DNA of 64,000 nucleotides from Oscillospiraceae bacterium (GCA_017436955.1 JAFSCD010000006.1:1-64000), one strand, 5' to 3'. Positions 1-7,821 are shown, numbered from the stretch's first letter. Notes: generated from the sequence alone by a model not told the origin. Numbers and translations are program-made.

Positions 1-70
1 CTAGTGACTAGCTATTTCGCAAGTATTACGGTATTGTGTGTGCTACCAAACGTAAAGGAGGTTTGATAAA

Positions 71-142
71 ATGGCAAAAAGACGAGCAAATGGCGAAGGA
101 AGCCTGAGAAAGAGAAAAGATGGCCGATGGGAAGGTCGGTAG
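71..142 (+). pseudogene. Truncated tyrosine integrase, first 23 codons only
   Basis: A strong ribosome site (AAAGGAGG, 54-61) precedes an ATG that encodes MAKRRANGEGSLRKRKDGRW and then EGR before a TAG at 140-142. This N-terminus is the familiar start of Tn916-like phage-type integrases, where EGR is normally followed by YTAG. The sequence departs from the family pattern inside the Tyr codon. Only the arm-binding N-terminal tip is left, so no recombinase can be made. The break marks a deletion or recombination junction with the gene fragment that follows. Confidence 0.75.
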
Positions 143-731
143 CGGCGACGGCCCCGATGATAAGCACTATGAACTCAATAGCGATGACTATATCTGGTCT
201 GTTCTTACCGAGTGCAATGATGCTGCGTTTGTCGAGGACGATAAGTGGATGGTTCACGACAGAGAGTATCTGAGTTTCACCATAACCTCTGAGGTGCTTG
301 GAGTTTACAGAGTAGCAATGTATGTGACCGAGGATGGATATCTCTGGACCAATGCATTCAGCTATCAGTATCTCTTTAACATCGGAGAAGATGCCGCTGG
401 CAAGATCATCAAGTACACAAAGGAAAACTCCACTGAAGCCGAGTACGAGCCTTACAGGAACTCTGTCGCCGGCACCATCACCGAGATTACCGATGAATAT
501 ATCTTGGTGGATGATTCTGTACTCTGTAATAACCCGGATGATGGCATCGCTTATAAGGTGCTTCTGAACGACCTGCGTATCTCCCGTTACGTGGATCATG
601 GTGTTGTTGAAGTTGGCGATACCGTACAGGTAACCTTCGAGAGTGATCTTGGCGCGGACAATACCATTGCCGATGCTATTTACATTTCGCAAGCAATGAT
701 CTCCGGTGGAGATGTACTGATTCCCGAATAA
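120..731 (+). pseudogene. C-terminal fragment of a large membrane/regulatory protein, possibly M56 (BlaR1-like)
   Basis: The open frame reads 203 codons but its first ~9 come from the out-of-frame integrase remnant. Real homology probably starts at about residue 8 (position ~143). The body is acidic and soluble, with phrases such as DDYIWSVL, EYLSFTITSE and a C-terminal beta-rich part (SVAGTITEITDEYILVDDS) that looks like an OB-type domain. From memory this matches the extracellular C-terminus of M56/BlaR1-family proteins found on mobile elements of gut Clostridia; that family call is tentative. No membrane segments, no metallopeptidase HExxH motif and no good ribosome site are present, so I treat it as a 5'-truncated gene. 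A hairpin terminator follows at 747-772. Confidence 0.5.
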
Positions 732-746
732 GTCCTATATCATATC

Positions 747-772
747 AAAGGCGTCGCTTCGGCGGCGCCTTT
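747..772 (+). terminator. Hairpin after the gene fragment
   Basis: AAAGGCGTCGC and GCGGCGCCTTT flank a TTCG loop. The T-run is short, so termination may be weak. Confidence 0.55.
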
Positions 773-782
773 ACAAAAAGGG

Positions 783-811
783 TAGAAAAAGTCACAATTT
801 TATGATATACT
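783..811 (+). promoter_or_regulatory. Extended -10 promoter before the DUF1653/HTH gene
   Basis: TATACT (806-811) is preceded by TG one base upstream, an extended -10. The -35 (TAGAAA, 783-788, spacer 17) is poor. Confidence 0.45.
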
Positions 812-836
812 AAAGAAAAAAGCGAAAGGAACGCTT

Positions 837-1550
837 ATGGGAAAGCAGCACAACAGAAGAATATTTGCCGGCTTCTACAAGCGGTACGATAACAAATACA
901 TATACGTTGTCGCTGTCGTTCCCGATGTGGATACCGGAGGTCAGGTGGTCATCTTCCACGAGGGGATCGATGCCTGCGAATGTAAATACTACTCTATGAC
1001 CAAGCAGTCCTTCTGCGAAATGGTAGAGGTGGACGGCGAATGGGTGGACAAGTTCGTCCGTCAACCGCAGATCAAAATTACTGATACCCACATCCGAAAT
1101 CTCATCGACGGCGGCTTCAGCGGCCCCGTCCGAAAAAAGAAACCGAAGGACGAGGAAGAACTGGTATATGACGGGCGACGATATCGCCGAGCCGAAACCT
1201 ATACCGACTACGCCAAAGACCTCTGCACCAATTACAAAATCGATCTACGCCGATACAATCTGTGTGTTACACAGAAACGGTATATCGGCGTGGACGGTAA
1301 AGACGAATTCAACATTCTCAAAGAGGACTTGGCTTTTCTGAATGACTGTCTCAAAACCGTTCTCAAAAGCTACGGCGCATATTTCAGGGAACGGTATATC
1401 GAAGGAAAATCCGTCCGCAAATACGCCGAAGCCCATAAGATGAACCGTGGCAGCGTGGATCACCTCAATCGAAAATTTATTGCGGAGCTTGCCGCCGCCC
1501 TCAAAGCAAGAGATGATGCGGACGGTGTCTGCCGCCTACGGAAAAAGTAA
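837..1550 (+). CDS. DUF1653-like protein with C-terminal helix-turn-helix
   Basis: The 237-residue protein starts at an ATG with a GAAAGGA ribosome site six bases upstream. Residues ~10-70 (AGFYKRYDNKYIYVVAVVPD, then GGQVVIFHEG and EMVEVDGEWVDKF) fit the DUF1653 fold of short beta-sheet domains. A basic KKKPK linker at ~100 follows. Residues ~175-225 (FRERYIEGKSVRKYAEAHKM) look like a sigma-70 region-4-type helix-turn-helix. It sits directly upstream of the repeat array and the RepA-like ATPase and has its own terminator, so I infer a DNA-binding regulator of the element, perhaps acting on the repeats. Function is not established. Confidence 0.6.
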   Translation: MGKQHNRRIFAGFYKRYDNKYIYVVAVVPDVDTGGQVVIFHEGIDACECKYYSMTKQSFCEMVEVDGEWVDKFVRQPQIKITDTHIRNLIDGGFSGPVRKKKPKDEEELVYDGRRYRRAETYTDYAKDLCTNYKIDLRRYNLCVTQKRYIGVDGKDEFNILKEDLAFLNDCLKTVLKSYGAYFRERYIEGKSVRKYAEAHKMNRGSVDHLNRKFIAELAAALKARDDADGVCRLRKK

Positions 1551-1567
1551 ATAAGTATATCGCAACT

Positions 1568-1601
1568 GACATCTGCTTGAAAAAAGCAGGTGTCTTTTTT
1601 T
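1568..1601 (+). terminator. Intrinsic terminator
   Basis: GACATCTGCTT pairs with AAGCAGGTGTC (one G-T pair) and is followed by seven T. Confidence 0.85.
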
Positions 1602-1616
1602 ATGCCCAAATCGCTA

Positions 1617-2097
1617 TGACAGAACTATGTCAAATAGAAGTTACCTTTCCGATACAAGTGAGAAGGATATCCTTCTACCCTACACCGCTATGTCAGCTTC
1701 ATGTCGAAAATGAGTGAATTGCCAAATGAGGGATGAGAGGACTTTTTTTATAATCCTCTAATATTTCCACCCTTGCCAACAGCTATAGGTTGAGAGAAAA
1801 ATGCTTTCCTTTTCTGCTGCTATGACAGGATTATGTCATTTGGGAGTTGGATCGGCTGGAAAAGTGAGAGGACATTTTTTATTCCCCGTCTTATCCGTTA
1901 TGACAGAGCTATGTCAGTTGGGAGTTGAATTCCCATGGAAAGTGAGGGATACTTTTCTGCTCTCTGTCGTTGTGTCAGAACTATGACAAAAACAAGTGAA
2001 TTGCGGAATACAGGGTAGAGGGGTAAATTCTCCCTTCACCCGTCTCTGCTGTGTCAGTTTTATGTCACACGGTCAATCGTTTCCCTTAGACGAGTGA
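1617..2097 (+). repeat. Six-copy composite iteron-like array
   Basis: Six units share a core TGwCA-N6-TGwCA at 1617-1632, 1691-1706, 1823-1838, 1901-1916, 1973-1988 and 2052-2067. One base departs: the second copy ends TGTCG. Each core is followed by AGTGA at a fixed distance. The gap is 24-25 bases in copies 1, 3, 4 and 6 (AGTGA at 1657, 1863, 1941, 2093) and 6 bases in copies 2 and 5 (1713, 1995), where AGTGA continues as ATTGC. Unit spacing is 72-79 bp, except 132 bp between copies 2 and 3. The array precedes the RepA-like ATPase and contains no convincing gene, so it may be a replication origin or the operator of a partner DNA-binding protein. Confidence 0.8.
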
Positions 2098-2394
2098 GGG
2101 GATGTCTTCTCAAACACAACTGAATAACCTGCCGACAGGATATGCGGCGGTGGACTTTGCGATGACAACGATCCAAAAGATCGTGCCGTAGGAGAAAGGC
2201 GCAGACGATGCGCCCTCGAAAGAGGACACGGCGAGCGAGCACAAACATCGAAGCGAAACACGGTCAGCGTGAGCGTAGGAACGCTGTTGGGCGTACAGGT
2301 AAAAACTGCGGAGAGCGAGGAAGGTCTATGAACTTTCTCTCGTAGGACAGAACCGTGATCCGCAAAACAAAATTTTATGAAAGGCGGGATGTAT
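2098..2394 (+). other. Non-coding stretch with short hairpins before the RepA-like gene
   Basis: No convincing gene is visible; one 29-codon open frame starts at 2102 without a ribosome site. Short perfect dyads occur at 2168-2184 (ACGATC/GATCGT) and 2198-2214 (GGCGCA/TGCGCC). With the array to its left this could belong to an origin or primase-recognition region, which is inference only. Confidence 0.4.
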
Positions 2395-3456
2395 ATGATT
2401 GCTCCGACTGAAGAAACAGAACACAACAATGAAAGGAAAAACGCTATGCAAAACGAAGAACTTGAAATCATCCGTATGTCAGAAATACAGATGCGGGAAG
2501 TGGAATGGCTGTGGTATCCGTATATCCCGTTCGGTAAGCTGACGATCATCCAGGGCGATCCCGGCGAAGGCAAAACAACCTTTGCGCTCCGCCTTGCCGC
2601 CGCCTGCTCCACAGGGACAACGATGCCGGGGATGGAATCGCTCTCACCTTTCAACGTGATCTATCAATCAGCAGAGGACGGTTTGGAGGATACCATCAAG
2701 CCGCGCCTCACCGAAGCCGGTGCCGATCAGGAAAGAGTCATCAATATCCGCGAGGATAAAAAATCTCTCCATCTGCTGGACAGTCGAATTGAAAAGGCGA
2801 TCCTGCAGTGCGATGCAAAACTGCTGATCCTTGATCCTCTGCAGGGATACTTGGGAGAGCGAATTGATATGAACCGCGCCAACGAAATCCGTGAGGTGAT
2901 GAAAGCCATTGGGCAGGTGGCGCAACGGACAGGCTGTGCCATCGTCCTCGTCGGTCACCTCAACAAAGCGACGGGCATGAGCAGCGCCTACCGAGGACTC
3001 GGCTCCATCGACTTCCGTGCGGCGGCTCGAAGCGTTCTCGTGGTGGGCAGACTGCGGAAGAACAAAAATATCCGTGTCATCGTCCACGATAAATCTTCCC
3101 TCGCTCCCGAAGGAAAATCTCTTGCCTTCAATCTCGGTAACGAGGAAGGCTTCCGTTGGCTCGACGGCTACGACGGGATCTCCGCCGAGGATCTGCTGTC
3201 GGGTCTCTCATCCCAACAGGAAACCAAGACCATGCAGGCAGAGGAAATCATCCGCACGATGCTGGAGGACGGCGCAGAGATACCCGGCGAGGAAATCGTT
3301 CAAGCGGCGGCAAGAAAACAGATCTCACGCCGTACTGTGAACGAGGCCAAGAAAAACATCGCCGGTATCGTCTCCCGAAAAGTCGGCACCAAATGGATGT
3401 GGTCGATCCCAAATGAAGATTGCAACATTGCAGAGGTGTCCTCGGATGAAGAATGA
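2395..3456 (+). CDS. RepA-like AAA-family ATPase/helicase
   Basis: This cytoplasmic RecA-fold ATPase has a Walker A at about residues 54-62 (GDPGEGKTT), a Walker B (LLILDPL) and a conserved VLVGHLNK strand, as in RepA hexameric helicases and AAA_25 proteins. The C-terminal ~80 residues (EEIIRTMLEDGAEIPGEEIV) resemble a winged-helix DNA-binding tail. I chose the ATG at 2395 because GGCGGG lies six bases upstream; an ATG at 2446 with GAAAGGA upstream is also possible, and the open frame reaches back to 2377. It follows the repeat array and precedes the mobilization genes, so a role in replicating the excised circle, or in unwinding during transfer, is likely. Confidence 0.8.
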   Translation: MIAPTEETEHNNERKNAMQNEELEIIRMSEIQMREVEWLWYPYIPFGKLTIIQGDPGEGKTTFALRLAAACSTGTTMPGMESLSPFNVIYQSAEDGLEDTIKPRLTEAGADQERVINIREDKKSLHLLDSRIEKAILQCDAKLLILDPLQGYLGERIDMNRANEIREVMKAIGQVAQRTGCAIVLVGHLNKATGMSSAYRGLGSIDFRAAARSVLVVGRLRKNKNIRVIVHDKSSLAPEGKSLAFNLGNEEGFRWLDGYDGISAEDLLSGLSSQQETKTMQAEEIIRTMLEDGAEIPGEEIVQAAARKQISRRTVNEAKKNIAGIVSRKVGTKWMWSIPNEDCNIAEVSSDEE

Positions 3457-3852
3457 AAACCGCTGTAAAAAGTATAGACACTTCTGCATTGTTGCCTTGT
3501 TCTTTTTTCTGCCGAGGGAAACGGAACAGGGGTGCAGAACACCGCCCTGTGAGCCACACAAACGCCCTGTGTGCCCTTTTCCGAGGACGGACGGGGAAAC
3601 ACACCGCAGGGCAATATTTCCCCTTTTTCTGCCGTTGTTTCAGAAAAAGAGGAAAAGCGGGGGTTACGCTTCTGTACTCTCTCTTTGGAGAGAGTGCGAG
3701 CATCGCATTCGACTGGTCGCGGAACACCCGCGCCCTGCCTTCTGCGGAGTTGCCTTGCAACTCTCTCGGCTGGGCAGAAGCCCTGCACCCACTCACTTTC
3801 TTTGAAAAGAAAGTAAGCAAAGAAACTTTAAAACAGAAAGGAGCATCTATTT
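3457..3852 (+). promoter_or_regulatory. Hairpin-rich oriT candidate upstream of mobC
   Basis: The ~390-bp gap has open frames on both strands but none with a ribosome site or protein-like composition. It holds a series of dyads: CTTTTTCTG/CAGAAAAAG (3623-3649), ACTCTCTC/GAGAGAGT (3676-3695), GAGTTGC/GCAACTC (3747-3763) inside an outer TTCTGC/GCAGAA pair, and ACTTTCTT/AAGAAAGT (3795-3814). Relaxase target sites usually lie just upstream of mobC-relaxase operons and contain inverted repeats, so this is the best oriT candidate. The nick site was not identified. Confidence 0.5.
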
Positions 3853-4176
3853 TTGAAAAACAAGAAAATGAGTATACGCATCAGCGAGGAACACCTCGCC
3901 GCCATACACCGCAAGGCAGAGCAAGCGGATATGACCTTCACCGACTACGTGACCAAAGCCTGTCTCGGCAGACAGATCATCGTCATAGACGGACTGGATG
4001 AGGTGCTCCGTCAGCAAAAAGCCATTGGGCGCAACCTCAATCAGCTCACGATGCTCTGCAATATGGGCAGGGTGAGCGTGGCAAGCCTTGCGGAAATGAA
4101 AGAGCAGTACGCAGAGGTAAGCGCAGCTCTGACGGAACTGCTGGAACGAAAGCGGTGGTCGGATGGCAACGGTTAA
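3853..4176 (+). CDS. mobC: MobC-like relaxosome accessory protein
   Basis: The 107-residue protein has the MobC pattern: a basic N-terminal SIRISEEHLAAIHRKA ribbon-helix-helix, then DYVTKACLG, and a C-terminal IGRNLNQLTMLCNMG block typical of the family. MobC proteins bind oriT and help the relaxase open the strands. The start is TTG at 3853, nine bases after AAAGGAG (3837-3843); an ATG at 3868 is the alternative. Its 3' end overlaps the relaxase start by 14 bases, implying translational coupling. The hairpin-rich candidate oriT lies immediately upstream. Confidence 0.9.
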   Translation: MKNKKMSIRISEEHLAAIHRKAEQADMTFTDYVTKACLGRQIIVIDGLDEVLRQQKAIGRNLNQLTMLCNMGRVSVASLAEMKEQYAEVSAALTELLERKRWSDGNG

Positions 4177-5521
4177 CGTGATGAAAAATAAGCGGACACA
4201 GTCAAGAGCCGGACTTGCGTTCATCCTTTCCTACTGCAAGCGGGAGAGCAAAACTGTGTACGAAGGCAAAAAACTTGTGTCAGGTGTCAACTGTCTTCCC
4301 GAATCCGCTTACCGAGAATTTATGAATACAAAGCTGCAGTACGGAAAGACCGGCGGCAGAATGTTCTATCACTTCACCCAGTCATTCTCTCCCACGGAAG
4401 ATATTACTCCCGAAACGGCTCACGAGATCGCCGTGAGGTTTGCAGAAAAAATGTTCCCCGGCTTCGAGGTTCTCGTCGCCACCCATACCGACAAGGCACA
4501 CATCCATTCACACTTTGTTGTCAACAGCGTGAGCTGTGAGAACGGATATAAATATCATTCGGACAACGAAAATATAGAACGGCTCCGAGCAGAGTCGGAC
4601 AAGCTGTGTTTGCAATACGGTCTGTCGGTTCTCCCTCCGAAGGAGCAATCGCAGAAGGTCAAGCAGATGTCTTCAAGGGAGTACCGCGCCGCCGAGCGCG
4701 GAGATAGCTGGAAGATGCAGCTGATCGTTACGATTGAGGATGCGATGGCGATAGCAAGATCGAAGGAACATTTTATCCGCTTGATGGAGGCAGAGGGCTA
4801 TGAGGTGAAGTGGACTCGTGACAGAAAGAGCATCACCTACACCACGCCCGACAGAAAACGGTGCAGAGATAATAAGCTGCACGAAGAAAAATTTTTGAAG
4901 GAGAATATGGAATATGAGTTCAGAATACGGAACGAAATCCAGTACGGAATTAAAGGATACGGCGAGAGCGCATATGAAGAAAGCGGAGATCGCCATCCCC
5001 TGTACGGCGGTGATGGACGTGAACTGGAAGGCACTGATCGCCGCGATGAATACGCAGATCGATATGCTGGCGGCGATACAGAAATCGCTGACGGAGCTGG
5101 CGACCAAAGAGGACATCACCTCGTATATGGATGGCCAGATCACGATACTGACCGAGTACGCCAAGAGCAGTCGGGAGCTTACCGAACAGTTCACGGAGAT
5201 GATGGAACGGACATTGGCAGCATCTACCGAGAGGATGAGTACGGCAACCGAGAATATGTGCTCACAGGTTGGGAAAGCGAGCGAGAGTTTTTCACAGAGT
5301 CTCTCTTCGGAACAGGAAACGGTGAGAGCATTCACCAAGCGGAGTATGCTGATCACGCTTATCCCAACGGCGGTACTGATCATCTGGGAACTGATACGGC
5401 ATATCTTTTTGCTGACCTGACGAACATCATTGACGAGGATGCTCCCGTGGAGGACTGCACCACGATGCACCAGCCACGCAGACAAAAGAAGAACAGCGGC
5501 CCCGTGATGGGCGGTATGTAA
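4163..5521 (+). CDS. MobA/VirD2-family relaxase
   Basis: The 452-residue protein is the DNA-nicking transesterase of the element. The catalytic Tyr is probably Tyr24 in LSYCKRESKT. The metal-binding HUH-type motif is HTDKAHIHSHFVVNS, with His108, His113, His115 and His117, and a further conserved stretch is FYHFTQSF (~68-75). The catalytic domain ends near residue 240. The remaining ~210 residues are acidic, Gly/Asp/Tyr-rich and of low complexity, and this is exactly where a second gene (4914-5420) is nested in the +1 frame. That composition suggests the tail is shaped by the nested frame. The protein acts with MobC on oriT in the donor cell. Confidence 0.9.
   Translation: MATVNVMKNKRTQSRAGLAFILSYCKRESKTVYEGKKLVSGVNCLPESAYREFMNTKLQYGKTGGRMFYHFTQSFSPTEDITPETAHEIAVRFAEKMFPGFEVLVATHTDKAHIHSHFVVNSVSCENGYKYHSDNENIERLRAESDKLCLQYGLSVLPPKEQSQKVKQMSSREYRAAERGDSWKMQLIVTIEDAMAIARSKEHFIRLMEAEGYEVKWTRDRKSITYTTPDRKRCRDNKLHEEKFLKENMEYEFRIRNEIQYGIKGYGESAYEESGDRHPLYGGDGRELEGTDRRDEYADRYAGGDTEIADGAGDQRGHHLVYGWPDHDTDRVRQEQSGAYRTVHGDDGTDIGSIYREDEYGNREYVLTGWESEREFFTESLFGTGNGESIHQAEYADHAYPNGGTDHLGTDTAYLFADLTNIIDEDAPVEDCTTMHQPRRQKKNSGPVMGGM
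4914..5420 (+). CDS. Nested membrane protein inside the relaxase gene (MobB-like position)
   Basis: This 168-codon frame lies wholly inside the relaxase gene in the +1 frame. It has its own ribosome site (GAAGGAG, 4897-4903) ten bases before the ATG. The product looks like a real protein: a helical, coiled-coil-like body with regular heptads (TQIDMLAAIQKSLTELATKE, then SRELTEQFTEMMERTLAAST) and one C-terminal membrane helix (MLITLIPTAVLIIWELI, ~148-164). In RSF1010 the mobB gene is likewise nested out of frame in the relaxase gene mobA and encodes a membrane-associated helper that stabilizes relaxase at the membrane. I infer an analogous role here; sequence homology to MobB is not claimed. 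Confidence 0.7.
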   Translation: MSSEYGTKSSTELKDTARAHMKKAEIAIPCTAVMDVNWKALIAAMNTQIDMLAAIQKSLTELATKEDITSYMDGQITILTEYAKSSRELTEQFTEMMERTLAASTERMSTATENMCSQVGKASESFSQSLSSEQETVRAFTKRSMLITLIPTAVLIIWELIRHIFLLT

Positions 5522-5561
5522 AAAAATATTGTGAAAGCCGGTAACGGCAGAAAGGAGTTCA

Positions 5562-5843
5562 ATGAACGAATACAAAGAATATCTTGAAACAGGAATACTC
5601 GGCAGCTACAAGCCCGAGAGTGCAATTATTAAAAAATCCGACAGCGGTGCATCGGTGGCAGTCTTCCGTGATTCATCCTACACGCTTACCGATGACACCT
5701 GCACTCGTGAGCGTGAAATGCTGATCAAGGGAAAACGGTTTATTATTTCCTCCGTGTTTCCTTTGGATGCCAGGGCAACCGCTACGGATAAGATGCTGGC
5801 GCTCATCGATGCAGACCTCCAAAAAGATGATAAAAAATTCTGA
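5562..5843 (+). CDS. tnpW: TnpW-like small element protein
   Basis: The 93-residue protein starts at an ATG four bases after AAAGGAG. The conserved part is the C-terminal half, KGKRFIISSVFPLDARATAT followed by DKMLALIDADL. It matches the TnpW pattern of a strand ending in ISSxF and then a helix carrying DKxxxLI. TnpW-family proteins are encoded beside the large serine recombinase in Tn4451-like elements and their role is not settled. Here the gene lies between the relaxase and the recombinase, 91 bases before the latter, with a palindromic promoter in between. Confidence 0.7.
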   Translation: MNEYKEYLETGILGSYKPESAIIKKSDSGASVAVFRDSSYTLTDDTCTREREMLIKGKRFIISSVFPLDARATATDKMLALIDADLQKDDKKF

Positions 5844-5860
5844 ATTTTTCCGATTCTGAA

Positions 5861-5912
5861 TGGACTTCCGGCAAGCGTTGCGGTATACTGTGTGATACCG
5901 TATCGGCTTGCC
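5861..5912 (+). promoter_or_regulatory. Palindromic promoter of the recombinase gene
   Basis: TGGACT (5861-5866), a 17-base spacer and TATACT (5884-5889) form a promoter. A nested perfect dyad covers it: GGCAAGC (5870-5876) with GCTTGCC (5906-5912) outside, and CGGTAT (5881-5886) with ATACCG (5895-5900) inside. The dyad overlaps the -10 and the start point, so it may be an operator. Confidence 0.55.
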
Positions 5913-5934
5913 CTGCATAAAAGGAGGATGCAAA

Positions 5935-7623
5935 ATGACAAGCCAAAAATATACAATACTCTACGGTAGATTAAGTCAGGACGACGGCAAGACAGCCGAG
6001 TCCAACAGCATAACCAATCAGCGACTCATGCTCGAAAAGTATGCTCGTGACAACGGGTTCGACAACGTCCTGTTCCTTGCCGACGACGGCTATACGGGAA
6101 CGAACTTCGAGCGTCCCTCGTGGAAACAGATCGAGGATATGATCAAGCGCGGCGAGGTGGAAACACTGATCGTCAAGGATCTCAGCCGACTCGGCAGAGA
6201 GTACCTGCAGGTAGGTTATTATCTTGAACTGTACTTCCCGAACATGGGAGTTCGGTTCATAGCGATCAACGACGGAGTCGATTCGCTGGTTGAAGGCAGT
6301 AACGATTTCAGCCCGATACGAAATTGGGCAAACGAGCTTCACGCAAAGGATTCCAGTAAAAAGGTTCGTGCGGTGAAAAAGCTTCAGGCAGAGCGCGGTG
6401 AACGGCTCGGCGGCAGACCGCCCTACGGCTACAAAAAGGTGGACGAGGACAGCAAAGAAATCATCCCCGATGATGAAGCCGCAGCGGTGGTGCAAAGGAT
6501 CTTCTCACTGTGCGCCTCCGGCAAGGGCCCCAATCAGATCGCCCGTATCCTTCGCGAGGATAAGGTGCTGACACCCAGCAATTATTACTTCCATAAGCAT
6601 AAAAAAGGGCACATCGGATTGGACACCACCCGTCCCTATGCATGGTGCAGCAGTACCGTCACGGCAATCCTTGATAACAAGGTGTACCTCGGACACACGG
6701 TGGGGTTGCGTACCACAACGATATCGTATAAAAATAAAACAACGGTACACCGCCCCGAAAGCGAATGCGCCGTTGTGGAAAATACGCATCCCGCGCTGAT
6801 CACGCAGGAGCAATGGGATATCGTTCAGGATGTGCGCACACACAAGAAACGCACCCCCAAGCAGATGGAAGAACCGAATATCTTCTCCGGACTTGCCTAC
6901 TGCGCCGACTGCAAACGGACGATGGTACTGCACCGAGCAAGCACAATGAAAAAGTCCGATTACAATTTCAAGTGCTACACCTATGGTAAGCGTGGCAAGG
7001 GAGAATGCACGCCCCACCATATCCGAGAGGACGAGTTGTACGCCATCATACTGGATGATCTGCGCAGGGTGACACACTTCGCCCGTAAAAAGGAACGGCA
7101 GTTTGCGGAGTATATCAACCGCAAAAATACAACGCAGCTTCGTCAGGAGATCACCGCTCTGCAGCTGGAGATCGAAACCTTGCGTAAGCGCAGAAACGAG
7201 CTGACATCCTTATTCAAGCGACTGTACGAGGACAACGTGCTCGGCCGTGTCACCAACGAGCAGTTCCGTCTCCTCTCTGCCGATTACAACGACGAGCAGC
7301 GAGAAATAGACGAGGCTCTCCCGCTGAAAGAGGAACGCTTGGAAAAACTGAAATCGTCAGCTGCCAACGTAGACGCTTTCATTGAGAAAGCAAAACGGTA
7401 TAAAACCATTGATAAATTAACACCCGAAATCGTGCGCCTGTTTATCGCAAGGATCGAGATCGGAGAACGCACCGTGAAATACTCACGGCACTCCGCTCAA
7501 AAAATCCGCATCATTTACCGTGACATCGGTGAATGGGATTACGACGATGCGGCAGAAGCCGAACAGCAACAACCGCAGATCGTAGCAGTGACCGTAGCAC
7601 AACCGGAACTGCTTCCTGCATAA
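5935..7623 (+). CDS. Large serine recombinase, TnpX/TndX type
   Basis: The 562-residue protein carries out excision and integration of the element. The N-terminal resolvase domain (1-~150) has the catalytic Ser14 in YGRLSQDDG and the motif VKDLSRLGRE. A recombinase domain (~165-290, GGRPPYGYKK onward), a zinc ribbon (GLAYCADCKRTM with a later Cys/His pair in GECTPHH, ~320-365), a long coiled coil (~380-470) and a C-terminal domain (LTPEIVRLFIARIEIGERTV) follow. Length and domain order match TnpX/TndX. The ATG at 5935 has AAGGAGG seven bases upstream; the frame is open from 5908 but lacks a ribosome site there. It is the last gene before the right end. Confidence 0.93.
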   Translation: MTSQKYTILYGRLSQDDGKTAESNSITNQRLMLEKYARDNGFDNVLFLADDGYTGTNFERPSWKQIEDMIKRGEVETLIVKDLSRLGREYLQVGYYLELYFPNMGVRFIAINDGVDSLVEGSNDFSPIRNWANELHAKDSSKKVRAVKKLQAERGERLGGRPPYGYKKVDEDSKEIIPDDEAAAVVQRIFSLCASGKGPNQIARILREDKVLTPSNYYFHKHKKGHIGLDTTRPYAWCSSTVTAILDNKVYLGHTVGLRTTTISYKNKTTVHRPESECAVVENTHPALITQEQWDIVQDVRTHKKRTPKQMEEPNIFSGLAYCADCKRTMVLHRASTMKKSDYNFKCYTYGKRGKGECTPHHIREDELYAIILDDLRRVTHFARKKERQFAEYINRKNTTQLRQEITALQLEIETLRKRRNELTSLFKRLYEDNVLGRVTNEQFRLLSADYNDEQREIDEALPLKEERLEKLKSSAANVDAFIEKAKRYKTIDKLTPEIVRLFIARIEIGERTVKYSRHSAQKIRIIYRDIGEWDYDDAAEAEQQQPQIVAVTVAQPELLPA

Positions 7624-7650
7624 ACACTGCACAAAGCGGGATAAACGCAG

Positions 7651-7682
7651 TAAAGGCGGATGACAAACGCCATCCGCCTTTA
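7651..7682 (+). terminator. Hairpin downstream of the recombinase
   Basis: A perfect 12-bp dyad TAAAGGCGGATG/CATCCGCCTTTA with an 8-base loop. No T-run follows, so it may also be part of the element end. Confidence 0.6.
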
Positions 7683-7782
7683 CCGCACCTACATACTGTC
7701 AGAAAATGTCCCTATGAACACTAACAGAACGGTTTCTGGGTTTTCTTTATGTCTAAAAATACCGATTTGACGCAAATTATAA

Positions 7783-7821
7783 TTTTAAGGCTATGGCACA
7801 CATCGTGTCATAGCCTTAAAA
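7783..7821. terminator. Bidirectional terminator between the element and the M48 gene
   Basis: Arms TTTTAAGGCTATGGCAC and GTGTCATAGCCTTAAAA (17 bp, one G-T pair) have T-runs on both sides and separate two convergent genes. Confidence 0.85.

Larger units (their letters stand above)
1..7740. mobile_element. Right part of a Tn4451/TnpX-like integrative mobilizable element
   Basis: The stretch carries, in order, a DUF1653/HTH protein, a repeat array, a RepA-like ATPase, MobC, a relaxase, a TnpW-like protein and a large serine recombinase, all on the plus strand. This set is typical of mobilizable elements that use a TnpX/TndX recombinase. No coupling protein or type IV secretion genes are in view, so transfer probably depends on a helper, or those genes lie left of the window. 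The right end is inferred to lie between the recombinase stop (7623) and about 7780, where AT-rich chromosomal-islet sequence begins. The exact att site was not resolved, and the left end is outside the window. Confidence 0.75.

Noticed and set aside
1617..2097. Repeat array considered as a CRISPR
   Set aside because: Unit spacing varies from 72 to 132 bp, the core is a short split palindrome, and there are no spacer-like unique segments or cas genes.
2102..2191. 29-codon open frame after the repeat array
   Set aside because: No ribosome site and no protein-like pattern; probably chance.
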